Positions 25,127 to 34,137 of a stretch of DNA of 64,000 nucleotides are shown here, in pieces (positions within the stretch are counted from its first letter, which is position 1; each line of letters opens with the position of its first letter). Location of the stretch: the NCBI GenBank assembly GCA_965660165.1, contig CBFHYU010000005.1, forward strand, positions 1 to 64,000, written 5' to 3'. This DNA is from WTJO01 sp965660165 (GTDB taxonomy: Bacteria; Pseudomonadota; Alphaproteobacteria; Puniceispirillales; Puniceispirillaceae). Position numbers and translations under genes: made by a program. The notes under the pieces are model-generated. The model was not told the origin of the DNA. It worked only from the letters and a program-made list of their open reading frames with translations, and made no database searches.

Positions 25127-26071
25127 CTACAGCCTGCGCACCATGAAATCTGGCATGATATTGATATCAGATACAATCTGGTCTGCATTATGTGCGCGCA
25201 ACAGCCCATAGCTGGTAATAAGCGCTGTGCGTATCCCTGCGGCATTACCGCCAAGAATATCTGTATGGGGCGAATCGCCAACCATCACTATTCTATCTGG
25301 TGAGATAGCTCTGCCAGCTAGCTGTGTAAGCTTCTGGATTGCTAATTCAAAAGCAGGTGCATGCGGTTTGCCAAACCAAACAGGCGTTGCCAGCCCTGCC
25401 TGCATCACCCGAGCCGCCCAATAGCCAGGCTCATGTGAAAACCCATCCATGTGAGGTGCCGAAATATCAGGATTGGCGATATAGACTGTGCGCTCGCCAG
25501 ATCGTAAAAACTGCTCAAGCCTGACATGCGCTGCCTCATCCCAACTTGTTGTGCCTAGCAACACCGCCCCATCTGCTTCTGCCCAGCGCTGATCATCATC
25601 ATCAAACCTGACCTCAGATGGCAAGCCAAGCTGTGTTGTTGCCCCGCATAATGAGATAAGGTGGCTGTCTTCATGCTGACAAAATCTGATAAAGGCATCA
25701 CGGCTTGATACCACCTGCTCTGCCCCAATATCCAGCCCCCATGTTTGATATTTCTGAGCGGTATTCACAGATGGATGGCTCGCCCCATTTGTCAGCACAA
25801 CCACTATTTTTCCCTGTTTTGCGCAGGCATCAAGCAGCTCGTCTATGCCTTCAATTTTGTCATTCCCAACATTGATCACCCCGTAGCCATCAAGAATAAG
25901 CGCATCACACTGATCAAGAATATCTATCAGACGTTCATAACGATGAGTGGCTACAGGGCGGTATTTAGGCAGAATGGGCCGCAACATCTCATATATTTCG
26001 ATACAGCGTGCCGCATCTAGCTGATCAGGGTGTGGCAGAGGGGTAGATATGATGGTGCCAATATGTGTCAT
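25127..26071 (-). CDS. HAD-superfamily class IIA hydrolase (TIGR01459/CECR5-like)
   Basis: 314-residue haloacid-dehalogenase-type phosphatase. Motif I reads LILDGYGVI with the nucleophile Asp61; motif II is VVLTNGASHP, and the last motif, MVGDSPHTDILGGNAAG, has the Mg-binding Asp. A NagD-like cap lies between them. Substrate unknown; relatives act on small phosphomonoesters. It is upstream of the pterin gene pair on the same strand, with an 80-base gap. Confidence 0.87.
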   Translation of the reverse strand: MTHIGTIISTPLPHPDQLDAARCIEIYEMLRPILPKYRPVATHRYERLIDILDQCDALILDGYGVINVGNDKIEGIDELLDACAKQGKIVVVLTNGASHPSVNTAQKYQTWGLDIGAEQVVSSRDAFIRFCQHEDSHLISLCGATTQLGLPSEVRFDDDDQRWAEADGAVLLGTTSWDEAAHVRLEQFLRSGERTVYIANPDISAPHMDGFSHEPGYWAARVMQAGLATPVWFGKPHAPAFELAIQKLTQLAGRAISPDRIVMVGDSPHTDILGGNAAGIRTALITSYGLLRAHNADQIVSDINIMPDFMVRRL

Positions 26072-26211
26072 AACGCTTACTCGTGCCAGTCTTAGGGTTG
26101 TATCATAGCTTGCTATCTTGAATTATCCTGCTATCTCTTCAGAACAAGCTAGAGCATTAGTTAGACCATGTAGCAGTTATTCTGGCAAGCGCTAGAGAGG
26201 GCAAAGCATAG

Positions 26212-27198
26212 ATGAACAAGATTGTGATAATTGGCGCTGGGCTAGCAGGGTTGGCGGCGGCACGCAGGTTAACCTTTGCAGGACATGATGTAACCATTCT
26301 AGATAAGGGCAGACGCGTGGGCGGGCGTATCTCAACACGCAGGGCAGAGGGTTATCTGTTTAATCATGGCGCACAATTTGTAACCGCTCGGTCAGCGGAA
26401 TTTTCTGAAATCTGTCTACAGGCAGAACAGATGGGCAAGATGGCTTTATGGGATAATGGCAGAAAAGCGCCCTGTTTTAGTGGCGCTCCTGCTATGCGGG
26501 GGCTTGCAGAAATGCTTGGCACAGGGCTGAATATCACCCAGCAATGCGAAATCGCAGAAATCACTACAAAAGACGGGCTATATCAGCTAACTGATGTAGA
26601 TGGTCAGCATTACAAGGCACATCATGTGCTGGTCACAAGCCCTGCTGAACAGACCGCCCGCCTGATCCAGCCTCTATCAGAAGATGCCGCCAATATTGCC
26701 AGAACAGCACAATATTATCCTTGCTGGACGGTGATGGTTGGCTTTGGTGCGCCATGTGAGGGGCTAGATACTATTGCTGCACTATCAGGGGGGCATATTT
26801 CAAGCGCTACGGCTGAGCGCACACGTCCCAATGGGACAGGGCTTGCGCAAGCGCTGACGCTTCAGGCAGATGAAGCATTTTCAACAGACAGGCTAGAAGA
26901 ACAGGATAAGAGCCTGATTATTGATGCGCTGATGACAGAATTTACCGCCCTAAGCGCAATAGATGTACCACAACCAGATTATGCCTCTGCCCATCGCTGG
27001 CGATATGCAAAGGTGAAAACTGCTGTAGACCCTTTGGCAGACAGGCTATTTTCGGTAGCGTCTGCCGCTGGCTATCTAGGGATTGGCGGTGATTGGCATC
27101 CCGTATCTGCCGATAGCCGCCTGCCAACAGGCCAGCGTGCCGAAGAAGCCTTTCTATCTGGCCATAGGCTAGCAGAAACCCTAATATCTGCTTTGTGA
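26212..27198 (+). CDS. FAD-dependent oxidoreductase, renalase/amine-oxidase type
   Basis: 328 residues with a typical N-terminal FAD dinucleotide-binding loop IIGAGLAGLAAARRLTFAG and the following GGRISTRR motif. The C-terminal GYLGIGGDWHPV segment binds the flavin end. These renalase-like bacterial proteins probably oxidise aberrant NAD(P)H isomers or unknown amines; the substrate here cannot be read from the sequence. The region AGAGAGGG precedes the ATG. Confidence 0.85.
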   Translation: MNKIVIIGAGLAGLAAARRLTFAGHDVTILDKGRRVGGRISTRRAEGYLFNHGAQFVTARSAEFSEICLQAEQMGKMALWDNGRKAPCFSGAPAMRGLAEMLGTGLNITQQCEIAEITTKDGLYQLTDVDGQHYKAHHVLVTSPAEQTARLIQPLSEDAANIARTAQYYPCWTVMVGFGAPCEGLDTIAALSGGHISSATAERTRPNGTGLAQALTLQADEAFSTDRLEEQDKSLIIDALMTEFTALSAIDVPQPDYASAHRWRYAKVKTAVDPLADRLFSVASAAGYLGIGGDWHPVSADSRLPTGQRAEEAFLSGHRLAETLISAL

Positions 27199-27208
27199 TA
27201 TGCGAGCG

Positions 27209-27709
27209 CTATTTTATTTCAGCCGCGGTGATAAACTGGCTAAAGGCCTCACACCAGATAAGCACCGCATTATATCCAGACAAATCAAGACCAGCAGGCA
27301 CATCAACACTGAAATTTGAAAATGCCTTAATCTGTGAGATTTGTAGCGCATTATCCTTCATTGCCAGAAACTCAGCTTCTGTTTCAACAAATTCAGGCAC
27401 AAGATATAGCCTGTAATCTGGGCCAGGTGAAATTTGTCCATCTAGCCAGATACGCTCATCTGTGACTGTGATTTTGCCGTCACCCCAGTGAAACGCATCA
27501 GAATCAGCCAAATCGCGCACAAACACGCCAGAACGCATCATGTCAGTCTGTTGGTTGGCAAGCTCAAGAAGTTGTGATTTAGACAAGCCTTGCTCGGCGG
27601 TCAGAATAGGCAGTGCATACACGCCTGCCCCAAACCCTACGCCAAAGCCAAGACAAAGACATATCGTACAGGCTAGAAAGCCGAAATAACCAGAACGGAA
27701 CAGTGGCAT
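27209..27709 (-). CDS. DM13-domain protein with N-terminal membrane anchor
   Basis: 166 residues. A hydrophobic helix at about 9-32 is followed by a DM13 domain at about 58-166 (SGVFVRDLADSDAFHWGDGK through YNAVLIWCEAFSQFITAAEI). The single Cys in IWC is the conserved one suggested to take part in electron transfer or metal chemistry in this family. It would face the periplasm. Convergent with the renalase-like gene. No partner is evident. Confidence 0.82.
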   Translation of the reverse strand: MPLFRSGYFGFLACTICLCLGFGVGFGAGVYALPILTAEQGLSKSQLLELANQQTDMMRSGVFVRDLADSDAFHWGDGKITVTDERIWLDGQISPGPDYRLYLVPEFVETEAEFLAMKDNALQISQIKAFSNFSVDVPAGLDLSGYNAVLIWCEAFSQFITAAEIK

Positions 27710-28070
27710 GTGATATCCTCCTACATATTTCGCAACTGCAATTCATGTTGCTGTTAAAGAGTGTGGAGCAATCTTAAACTGATTCATAAATCAAACAAAA
27801 TGCATTATCACATTAACCAGATTTGCGTGATATTGGTGTTTTGATGCAGGCTAACTCATATTTACAGACTATTTTGGGCAGACAAGCTGTCTATTTGGCG
27901 TCTGCTGTGCTGAAAAGCGCGTTAATAGGCGGTTTTAGCTTGACATGCACAGGTGCAGATGTATATTGCGGAACGCTTATCTCTTATCTATGCGTATGAT
28001 GTTCGGTCTGCGATTATCTATGTTTGAGATAGCTGATTATTGAATTTAACTTAGTTTTGAGGGTGTCGCC
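27710..28070. other. Intergenic region upstream of rplU
   Basis: 361 bases without a gene. The right part holds the rplU promoter (27940-27967) and a leader of about 95 bases. The left part, up to about 27900, is AT-rich and should hold the promoter of the divergent DM13 gene. I see no conserved L21 leader fold by eye. Confidence 0.5.
27940..27967 (+). promoter_or_regulatory. Promoter for rplU-rpmA
   Basis: A perfect -35 TTGACA (27940-27945) and a near-consensus -10 TATATT (27962-27967) are separated by 16 bases. It is the best sigma70-type pair I saw in the window, in the expected place for a highly expressed ribosomal protein operon. Confidence 0.7.
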
Positions 28071-28529
28071 ATGTATGCTGTGGTGAAAACAGGCGGAAAA
28101 CAATATCGTGTAGCCAAAGATGATAAAATCTTGGTGGAACATATTGATGCTGAAGAAGGCCAGACAGTGACCTTAGACAAGGTGATGATGCTAGGTGATG
28201 GAGACACGGTGACAATCGGCTCGCCTGTGGTTGAAAATGCCAGCGTTGAAGCAGAAGTGGTTAGCCAGACACGTGGCCCTAAAATCATTGTGTTCAGACG
28301 CAAGCGCAGAAAGAACCATCGTAGAATTCAAGGTCATCGTCAGGATCTGACCTTGCTTAAAATCACTGATATTTCTAGCTCAGGCAAAAAAGCAGCCCCA
28401 AAGGCAGCTGCCAAAAAGGTAGCGGCTCCGACAGCAGATAAAAAGCCAGTAGCCAAAAAAGCGGCTGCTCCGAAAGCCGCTAAAAAGACAGCCGCCAAAA
28501 AGACAGCGGCAAAGAAAAAAGCACAGTAA
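28071..28529 (+). CDS. rplU: 50S ribosomal protein L21 with long Lys/Ala tail
   Basis: The first ~102 residues are a normal L21 (YAVVKTGGKQYRVAKDDKI, then FRRKRRKNHRRIQGHRQDLT, which binds 23S rRNA). Residues 104-152 are an extra tail almost entirely of Lys, Ala and Pro, with repeats such as KKTAAKKTAAKK. The tail is histone-H1-like in composition, would be disordered and positively charged, and could contact rRNA. L21 extensions are found in some alphaproteobacteria but vary in length. It precedes rpmA by 14 bases. Confidence 0.96.
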   Translation: MYAVVKTGGKQYRVAKDDKILVEHIDAEEGQTVTLDKVMMLGDGDTVTIGSPVVENASVEAEVVSQTRGPKIIVFRRKRRKNHRRIQGHRQDLTLLKITDISSSGKKAAPKAAAKKVAAPTADKKPVAKKAAAPKAAKKTAAKKTAAKKKAQ

Positions 28530-28543
28530 AGAGGAGTTAAGCT

Positions 28544-28810
28544 ATGGCACATAAAAAGGCAGGCGGTAGCTCACGAAATGGTCGCGATTCAGCGGGTCGC
28601 CGTCTAGGCGTGAAAAAATTTGGTGGCGAGTCAGTCGTGCCTGGCAACATCATCGTTCGCCAGCGTGGCACAAAATTTCATCCGGGCAATAATGTTGGCA
28701 TGGGCAAAGACCATACATTGTTCGCATTGACAGACGGTCAGGTGACCTTTCGTCAGAAAAGCGGCGGTAAAATGTTCGTCTCGGTTATGGATAGAGAGGC
28801 TGCTGAATAG
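28544..28810 (+). CDS. rpmA: 50S ribosomal protein L27
   Basis: 88-residue ribosomal protein whose N-terminus reaches the peptidyl-transferase centre. Begins MAHKKAGGSSRNGRDSAGRR and continues with VVPGNIIVRQRGTKFHPG, all highly conserved. GAGGAG lies shortly before the ATG. Ends in a terminator at 28894-28929. Confidence 0.98.
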   Translation: MAHKKAGGSSRNGRDSAGRRLGVKKFGGESVVPGNIIVRQRGTKFHPGNNVGMGKDHTLFALTDGQVTFRQKSGGKMFVSVMDREAAE

Positions 28811-28893
28811 CAGTTATCTAGAATGCGCGCATAGTCAGGTTTCTGGCTAGCTATATCGCTCAGCATCCTGAGATAGACGTTACAGATTGGTAC

Positions 28894-28929
28894 AGGTGTC
28901 CCACATATATAAGAGGGGGCACCTTTTTT
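28894..28929 (+). terminator. Rho-independent terminator after rplU-rpmA
   Basis: AGGTGTCCC (28894-28902) pairs with GGGGCACCT (28916-28924) in a 9-bp stem with one G-U pair and a 13-base loop, followed by a run of six T. It separates the ribosomal operon from obgE, which in many relatives is in the same transcript. Confidence 0.8.
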
Positions 28930-28967
28930 ATTTGGCGTTATATTCTGTTAAGGACAGATAGACACTC

Positions 28968-30014
28968 ATGAAATTTCTTGATCAGGCCAAAATCTATATC
29001 AAATCTGGCAATGGCGGGCCTGGCGCTGTGAGCTTCAGGCGTGAGGCCAATGTGCCAAGAGGCGGGCCTGATGGCGGTGATGGCGGCAAAGGCGGTGATG
29101 TGATTGCCAGATGTGTTGGCGGGCTAAATACGCTAATTGATTATCGCTATCAACAGCATTTCAAAGCAGCCTCTGGTATGCCAGGCGCTGGCAGGGACAG
29201 ATCAGGCGGCAAAGGAGAACATGCTATTTTGCGTCTGCCAGAAGGCACCCAAATCCTGTCAGATGATCAGACCACAGTGCTAGCAGATTTAACCAAAGAA
29301 GGTCAGGAAGTCACCTTGCTGAAGGGCGGGATTGGCGGCAAGGGAAATGCGTTTTTTGCCTCATCTACCAATCAGGCACCTAGACGCGCCCAGCCTGGTG
29401 AAACAGGTGTTGAATTATGGGTATGGTTGAGGCTGAAATTGATTGCAGATGCAGGGCTGGTTGGGCTTCCAAATGCAGGAAAATCAACCTTTTTATCAGT
29501 GGTATCTGCCGCCAGACCTAAAATCGCAGATTATCCATTTACCACCCTGCACCCTAATTTAGGGGTTGTGGGCATTGATAATCATGAATTTGTGATGGCA
29601 GATATTCCAGGTCTGATTGAAGGGGCGCATGAAGGCGCAGGTATCGGGCATAGATTTCTTGGTCATGTAGAACGGTGCCGCGTGCTGATGCATCTGCTTG
29701 ATGCGACCTCATCAGACCCATTGCAAGGCTGGCGCACCATCCGAAACGAGCTTGCCGCCTATGATCAAGGACTTGCTGAAAAGCCAGAAATCCTTGTATT
29801 GTCAAAGGCAGACGCTGCCCCGCAAGATTATATTGATGAGCTGCGAGATGAGCTTATATCTCAAGGCGCAGGGGACATTCTGGTTATGTCATCTGTTAGT
29901 GGTGCAGGCGTTCCAGAGGTATTAAGACGGCTCTATCAGATTATCACAGATAGCCAAGCTGAAGAGATACGCGCTCAGCAAGATCAGGAACGCTGGGATC
30001 CCCATGATGGATAG
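28968..30014 (+). CDS. obgE: GTPase Obg/CgtA
   Basis: Essential GTPase of ribosome 50S assembly and stringent/cell-cycle control. The glycine-rich Obg fold is in residues 1-158 (SGNGGPGAVSFRREA, GGDGGKGGDV). The GTPase domain has G1 GLPNAGKS (166-173), G3 DIPG (212-215) and SKAD for base recognition. The C-terminal OCT domain is very short or absent at 348 residues, as is usual in alphaproteobacteria. Its last 11 bases overlap the proB start. Confidence 0.97.
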   Translation: MKFLDQAKIYIKSGNGGPGAVSFRREANVPRGGPDGGDGGKGGDVIARCVGGLNTLIDYRYQQHFKAASGMPGAGRDRSGGKGEHAILRLPEGTQILSDDQTTVLADLTKEGQEVTLLKGGIGGKGNAFFASSTNQAPRRAQPGETGVELWVWLRLKLIADAGLVGLPNAGKSTFLSVVSAARPKIADYPFTTLHPNLGVVGIDNHEFVMADIPGLIEGAHEGAGIGHRFLGHVERCRVLMHLLDATSSDPLQGWRTIRNELAAYDQGLAEKPEILVLSKADAAPQDYIDELRDELISQGAGDILVMSSVSGAGVPEVLRRLYQIITDSQAEEIRAQQDQERWDPHDG

Positions 30015-31197
30015 TCAGGCAGATAAACACACGATAAATACGTCAGAAATCAGCCTTGCCAGCAAGATTGATTCTGCCAAGCGGATAGTGATCAAAATCG
30101 GCTCTGCGCTACTATTTGACAGCGAAAAAGGGATGCCGCGCCGTAACTGGATTGAACGGCTGGGCGATGATATTGCAGCGCTATCTGCGCAAGGCAAGGA
30201 TGTGATTATCGTATCTTCTGGTGCGATCGCACTTGGCAGACAGATATTAGGGCTGAAAAAAACCCTCAAGCTAGAAGCAAAACAAGCAGCAGCAGCCACT
30301 GGACAGGTAGCGTTGGTGCAATTATGGGCAGATGCGCTTGCCGCACATCATCTGACAGCAGCACAAATTCTGCTTGCCCCTGATGATACTGAAACCCGCA
30401 AGCGTCACATCAATGCCAGAGATACAATTTCAACGCTTCTGGAATTAGGCGTGGTGCCTGTTGTGAATGAAAATGACACCATCACCACATATGAGATCAG
30501 ATTTGGTGATAATGACAGGCTGGCCGCCCGCGTGGCGGCAATGATGTCTGCTGATTTACTGATTCTGCTATCAGATATAGATGGGCTTTATAGTGCAAAT
30601 CCAAAGCAAGATTCCGCCGCATACCATATTCCTTATATCGAAGACATAACAGACGAGATTCTGGCTATGGGGGGCGCATCTGATACTGAATTTGCTTCTG
30701 GCGGCATGACAACAAAGCTTGCCGCCGCTCAGATAGCCAGCAAAGCAGGCGTAACAATGGGGATATGTTCAGGGGTTATTGACAGACCGCTATCTCATCT
30801 CAAACAGGGGGGTAAGGCTAGTCTTTTTGCGGCCTCAACCTCCTCTATCACAGCTCGTAAAAACTGGATTGCAGGCGCACTTGCCCCGCAAGGCCAAATC
30901 CAGATAGATACAGGCGCCTATACTGCCTTGCAGGCTGGAAAATCATTATTGCCTGTTGGCGTAACACAGGTAAGCGGCATATTTGACCGAGGCGACCTTG
31001 TCCAGCTATTATCACCTAACGGAGATGAAATAGGCTATGGGCTTACGGCTTATTCAAGTCAGGAAGCCGAAAAGCTGGCTGGCCAGAAAAGTGCAGATAT
31101 AACAGCAACCCTAGGGTATGAACATCGGGATGAGCTTATTCACGCAGATGATCTTGTTATCATAAAAGGGTCATCTGCCAACACACAGACTGACTAA
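30004..31197 (+). CDS. proB: Glutamate 5-kinase
   Basis: First step of proline synthesis: phosphorylates the gamma-carboxylate of glutamate. The 397-residue protein has an amino-acid-kinase domain (RIVIKIGSALLFD, VIIVSSGAIALGRQ, VPVVNENDTI) and a C-terminal PUA domain from about residue 285 (LLPVGVTQVSGIFDRGDLV), as in long bacterial ProB. It overlaps obgE by 11 bases and runs into proA after 19 bases, so all three are probably one transcript. Confidence 0.97.
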   Translation: MMDSQADKHTINTSEISLASKIDSAKRIVIKIGSALLFDSEKGMPRRNWIERLGDDIAALSAQGKDVIIVSSGAIALGRQILGLKKTLKLEAKQAAAATGQVALVQLWADALAAHHLTAAQILLAPDDTETRKRHINARDTISTLLELGVVPVVNENDTITTYEIRFGDNDRLAARVAAMMSADLLILLSDIDGLYSANPKQDSAAYHIPYIEDITDEILAMGGASDTEFASGGMTTKLAAAQIASKAGVTMGICSGVIDRPLSHLKQGGKASLFAASTSSITARKNWIAGALAPQGQIQIDTGAYTALQAGKSLLPVGVTQVSGIFDRGDLVQLLSPNGDEIGYGLTAYSSQEAEKLAGQKSADITATLGYEHRDELIHADDLVIIKGSSANTQTD

Positions 31198-31216
31198 ATT
31201 TGAGCTTGGAAAGATC

Positions 31217-32509
31217 ATGAACAACCAGACGCACGCTGAAATATTAACGTCATCACAAGCAGGCGCGCTAATCTCGTCTATGGCCGCACAAAGTCGGCAG
31301 GCGCTGGCATCACTTGCGCTAAGCACAGGTGAAGCGCGCAATCAGGTGCTTACCGAAGGTGCCAGACTAATTCGCCAGAACATTACAGAGATTCTGGCCG
31401 CAAACCAAAAAGATGTTGAACAGGGCAGAACAGCAGGGCTGACAGATGCCTATATTGACAGGCTAAGCCTGACAGGTGAGCGGATTGAAGCAATGGCAAA
31501 GGGGCTTGAAGATATCGCTAGTCTTGATGACCCGCTTGGCGTTGAGCTGGCACGCTGGACAGTGCCGTCTGGGCTGGATATTACCCGTATGTCAACCCCA
31601 CTTGGCGTAATTGGTGTGATTTATGAAGCACGCCCCAATGTCACGATTGATGCGGCTGGTCTAGCATTGAAGTCAGGCAATGCTGTTATTCTGAGGGCTG
31701 GTAGTGATTCTCAACATACCAGCACCTTGCTGACCAGCCTGATGAGAGAGGCGCTTGCTAGGACAGCTATTGCGATTGATGCCGTGCAAATCATCCCTAC
31801 CACTGACAGAATGGCCGTTGGCGCAATGCTGCAGGCAACAGGTGAGATTGATGTGATCATACCGCGTGGCGGTAAGGGGCTGGTTGAACGTGTGCAATCA
31901 GAAGCGCGCGTGCCAGTATTTGCCCATCTTGAAGGTATCTGTCATCTATATATCGGCGCAGAGGCTGATCCGCAAACAGCAGTAGATATTGCTGTGAACG
32001 CAAAATTGCGCCGAGTCGGTATTTGCGGCGCCACAGAAACCATATTGATAGATCATCTGCTTGACAGGGCTGTGATCAGCTCAGTTATTGCTGCCTTGAT
32101 TGACGGCGGATGCGAGGTTCGTGGCGATAGCACGATCCAGTCCTTGCATAATAAGGTCATTACAGCAACAGAGGAAGATTTTGGCTGTGAATTTCTGGCG
32201 CCAATCGTAGCGATGAAAATAGTAGCTGGTATTGATGATGCTATCGGACATATACGGACGCATAGTAGCGGCCATACAGAAAGCATTATTACTGAAAATA
32301 GCGCCGAAGCAGAGAGATTTCTTACACAGATTGACAGCGCTATCGTGATGCATAATGCCTCAACCCAGTTTGCGGATGGGGGCGAATTTGGCATGGGCGC
32401 TGAAATCGGCATTGCCACAGGCAGAATGCATGCAAGAGGGCCTGTTGGGGCGGCACAACTTACCAGTTTCAAATATGTTGTAAGAGGCAATGGCCAGACC
32501 CGCGCGTAA
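31217..32509 (+). CDS. proA: Gamma-glutamyl phosphate reductase
   Basis: Second enzyme of proline synthesis: NADPH-dependent reduction to glutamate-5-semialdehyde. The 430-residue aldehyde-dehydrogenase-like protein has VIYEARPNVTIDAAGLALKS, VIIPRGGKGL, and the catalytic Cys270 in RRVGICGATET. The C-terminal HSSGHTESI motif and ALCI-type features are conserved. Length normal. Followed directly by nadD, whose longest reading would overlap it by 20 bases. Confidence 0.97.
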   Translation: MNNQTHAEILTSSQAGALISSMAAQSRQALASLALSTGEARNQVLTEGARLIRQNITEILAANQKDVEQGRTAGLTDAYIDRLSLTGERIEAMAKGLEDIASLDDPLGVELARWTVPSGLDITRMSTPLGVIGVIYEARPNVTIDAAGLALKSGNAVILRAGSDSQHTSTLLTSLMREALARTAIAIDAVQIIPTTDRMAVGAMLQATGEIDVIIPRGGKGLVERVQSEARVPVFAHLEGICHLYIGAEADPQTAVDIAVNAKLRRVGICGATETILIDHLLDRAVISSVIAALIDGGCEVRGDSTIQSLHNKVITATEEDFGCEFLAPIVAMKIVAGIDDAIGHIRTHSSGHTESIITENSAEAERFLTQIDSAIVMHNASTQFADGGEFGMGAEIGIATGRMHARGPVGAAQLTSFKYVVRGNGQTRA

Positions 32510-33125
32510 GCCCACCCATCATCGCCATATACTGCCATTGCGTCATCATCCCAGATTGAAAATGCGAATCGGGATTATGGGCGGCTCGTTCAACCCTGCC
32601 CATCAAGGACATCTTGACATCAGCATCGCTGCCAGAAAAATAGCCCAGCTTGACGAGGTTTGGTGGATAGTAAGCCCGCAGAATCCGCTAAAGCAGAGAG
32701 ATGATATGGCGCTATTTTCACAGCGTATCGACTATGCACGAAGCCTTAATCTGCCGCGCTGGATACGGGTCTCAGAGTTTGAGGCACATCAAAGCTCTAC
32801 CCGCACAATAGATACCCTTACACATCTAAGGCGCGCAGTTAGATGCTGTGACCTAATCTGGATTATGGGCGCTGATAACCTGATTCAGCTTCCTGAATGG
32901 CAACAGGCGCGGCAACTAATGAGACTGTCTGCTGTGATGATTATGGGCAGGCCAGGCTATAATTATCAGGCACTTGCCAGCAAAGGGGCTGCAATTGCAA
33001 GGCGGAATCTAAGGCGCAAGACAGCATCTATCTTAGGCAAAACACAGCGTGGCTGGTATTTTGAGCATTTCACCCATAACAGCCTGTCTGCAACAGCTAT
33101 CCGCAAGAATAAGCAGCTAATATAA
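32490..33125 (+). CDS. nadD: Nicotinate-nucleotide adenylyltransferase
   Basis: Transfers AMP to nicotinate mononucleotide in NAD synthesis. The conserved part starts at GIMGGSFNPAHQGHLDIS with the HxGH motif, and ends SLSATAIRKN (the ISSTxIR-type motif). The ORF of 211 residues begins at 32490 inside proA, giving a 24-residue Arg/His-rich extension. An alternative is Met25 at 32562, right before the conserved domain. The 32490 start has AGAGG only two bases away; 32562 has none. Either is possible. Confidence 0.93.
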   Translation: MARPARKPTHHRHILPLRHHPRLKMRIGIMGGSFNPAHQGHLDISIAARKIAQLDEVWWIVSPQNPLKQRDDMALFSQRIDYARSLNLPRWIRVSEFEAHQSSTRTIDTLTHLRRAVRCCDLIWIMGADNLIQLPEWQQARQLMRLSAVMIMGRPGYNYQALASKGAAIARRNLRRKTASILGKTQRGWYFEHFTHNSLSATAIRKNKQLI

Positions 33126-33235
33126 GCTGTCATATGCCCAGAAATCTTGCCAGCCAGCCAAATTATCGTTAAACTAAGCCCATGAGACGCTAGACAGGGC
33201 TGGTTCATCAGCGCATAGCGTAATCATAATATGTT

Positions 33236-33251
33236 AAGGAGATGACAGATT
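33236..33251 (+). promoter_or_regulatory. Shine-Dalgarno and AUU start of rsfS
   Basis: AAGGAG at 33236-33241 is followed by 7 bases and then ATT at 33249-33251, in frame with RsfS. The in-frame stop TGA at 33243-33245 excludes any start further upstream, and no ATG, GTG or TTG is in frame until 33378. The spacing is ideal for ATT. Confidence 0.75.
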
Positions 33252-33629
33252 ACACAGATAGATGATGAGCTGACGCCACATCAGGTCAAAGACATAATTA
33301 CTTCATCACTTGAAGATGATAAAGCAATTGATATCGTCTCAATCTCACTTTCAGGAAAATCTAGCATAGCTGACTATATGGTGATTGCCTCTGGCACATC
33401 ATCACGTCAAGTGGCATCTATGGCTGACCATCTGGAACGGAAATTGAAGCAAAATAGTATCAATATTCTCGGAAAAGAAGGGGTCGGACAGGCTGATTGG
33501 GTGTTGCTTGATACAGCAGAAGTGATTGTGCATCTTTTCCGTCCAGAGGTACGAGAATTTTATCAGCTTGAAAAAATGTGGGATAAGTCGGCTGGCGAGG
33601 ATATTGTTCATATCTCTGCTGAAAGCTAG
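33249..33629 (+). CDS. rsfS: Ribosomal silencing factor RsfS (probable AUU start)
   Basis: Binds L14 and keeps subunits apart when nutrients are low. From ATT 33249 the product has 126 residues. It begins I/M-TQIDDELTPHQ and has the conserved stretch SSLEDDKAIDIVSISLSGKS, then ADYMVIASGTSSRQV, DWVLLDTAEVIVHLF and PEVREFYQLEKMW. Since homology clearly extends upstream of the first ATG (33378, which would leave 83 residues and drop the first strand and helix), the rare start at 33249 is favoured. It precedes rlmH by 2 bases. Confidence 0.85.
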   Translation: MTQIDDELTPHQVKDIITSSLEDDKAIDIVSISLSGKSSIADYMVIASGTSSRQVASMADHLERKLKQNSINILGKEGVGQADWVLLDTAEVIVHLFRPEVREFYQLEKMWDKSAGEDIVHISAES

Positions 33630-33631
33630 AT

Positions 33632-34099
33632 ATGAAGCTAGGTATCATTGCCATAGGGCGTGCCAAAGCTGGTCCTGAAAAGGAATTGACTGAACAGTTT
33701 CTGAATCGACTGCCTCATAAGGCAGGTCTGTTTGAGACAGAATCAAAATTGCCCGCAGGGCTGAAACGCACCTATGATGAATCATACAAACTAAGCCAGT
33801 TTGTCGAACGCCAAGCACCAGCTGGCTCAGCGCTTATATGCCTGCATCCCACCGCCAAAGATACAAGCTCAGAAACCCTAGCAGAGATCATTAGCCAGCT
33901 TCGAGATGATGGGCGGCCAGCCTGTTATTTCGCAATTGGCGGTGCAGATGGCCATGATAGCGCGCTTCTAGCGCGGGCTGATCGCATAATCGCATTTGGC
34001 GCGGCAACATGGCCACATATGCTATGTCGGGCAATGCTAGCAGAACAGCTTTATCGGGCTGAAATGATCCTTAGTGGACACCCCTATCATCATGGCTAG
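33632..34099 (+). CDS. rlmH: 23S rRNA (pseudouridine1915-N3)-methyltransferase
   Basis: SPOUT-family methyltransferase that modifies helix 69 of 23S rRNA. The 155 residues contain the SAM-binding knot FAIGGADGH and the C-terminal PHMLCRAMLAEQLYRA, followed by the usual ending GHPYHHG. The start follows the rsfS stop by 2 bases. The pair rsfS-rlmH is near universal, which supports both. Confidence 0.97.
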   Translation: MKLGIIAIGRAKAGPEKELTEQFLNRLPHKAGLFETESKLPAGLKRTYDESYKLSQFVERQAPAGSALICLHPTAKDTSSETLAEIISQLRDDGRPACYFAIGGADGHDSALLARADRIIAFGAATWPHMLCRAMLAEQLYRAEMILSGHPYHHG

Positions 34100-34137
34100 T
34101 CAGCTATTGCTGTCAGATGGTTGTGTGATATATATTT

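Noticed and set aside
27195..27416. Short plus-strand ORF over the DM13 gene
   Set aside because: Shadow frame of the DM13 gene; no domain and no ribosome binding site.
33378..33629. rsfS starting at ATG 33378
   Set aside because: Would remove the conserved first strand and helix of the family and has no ribosome binding site directly upstream.
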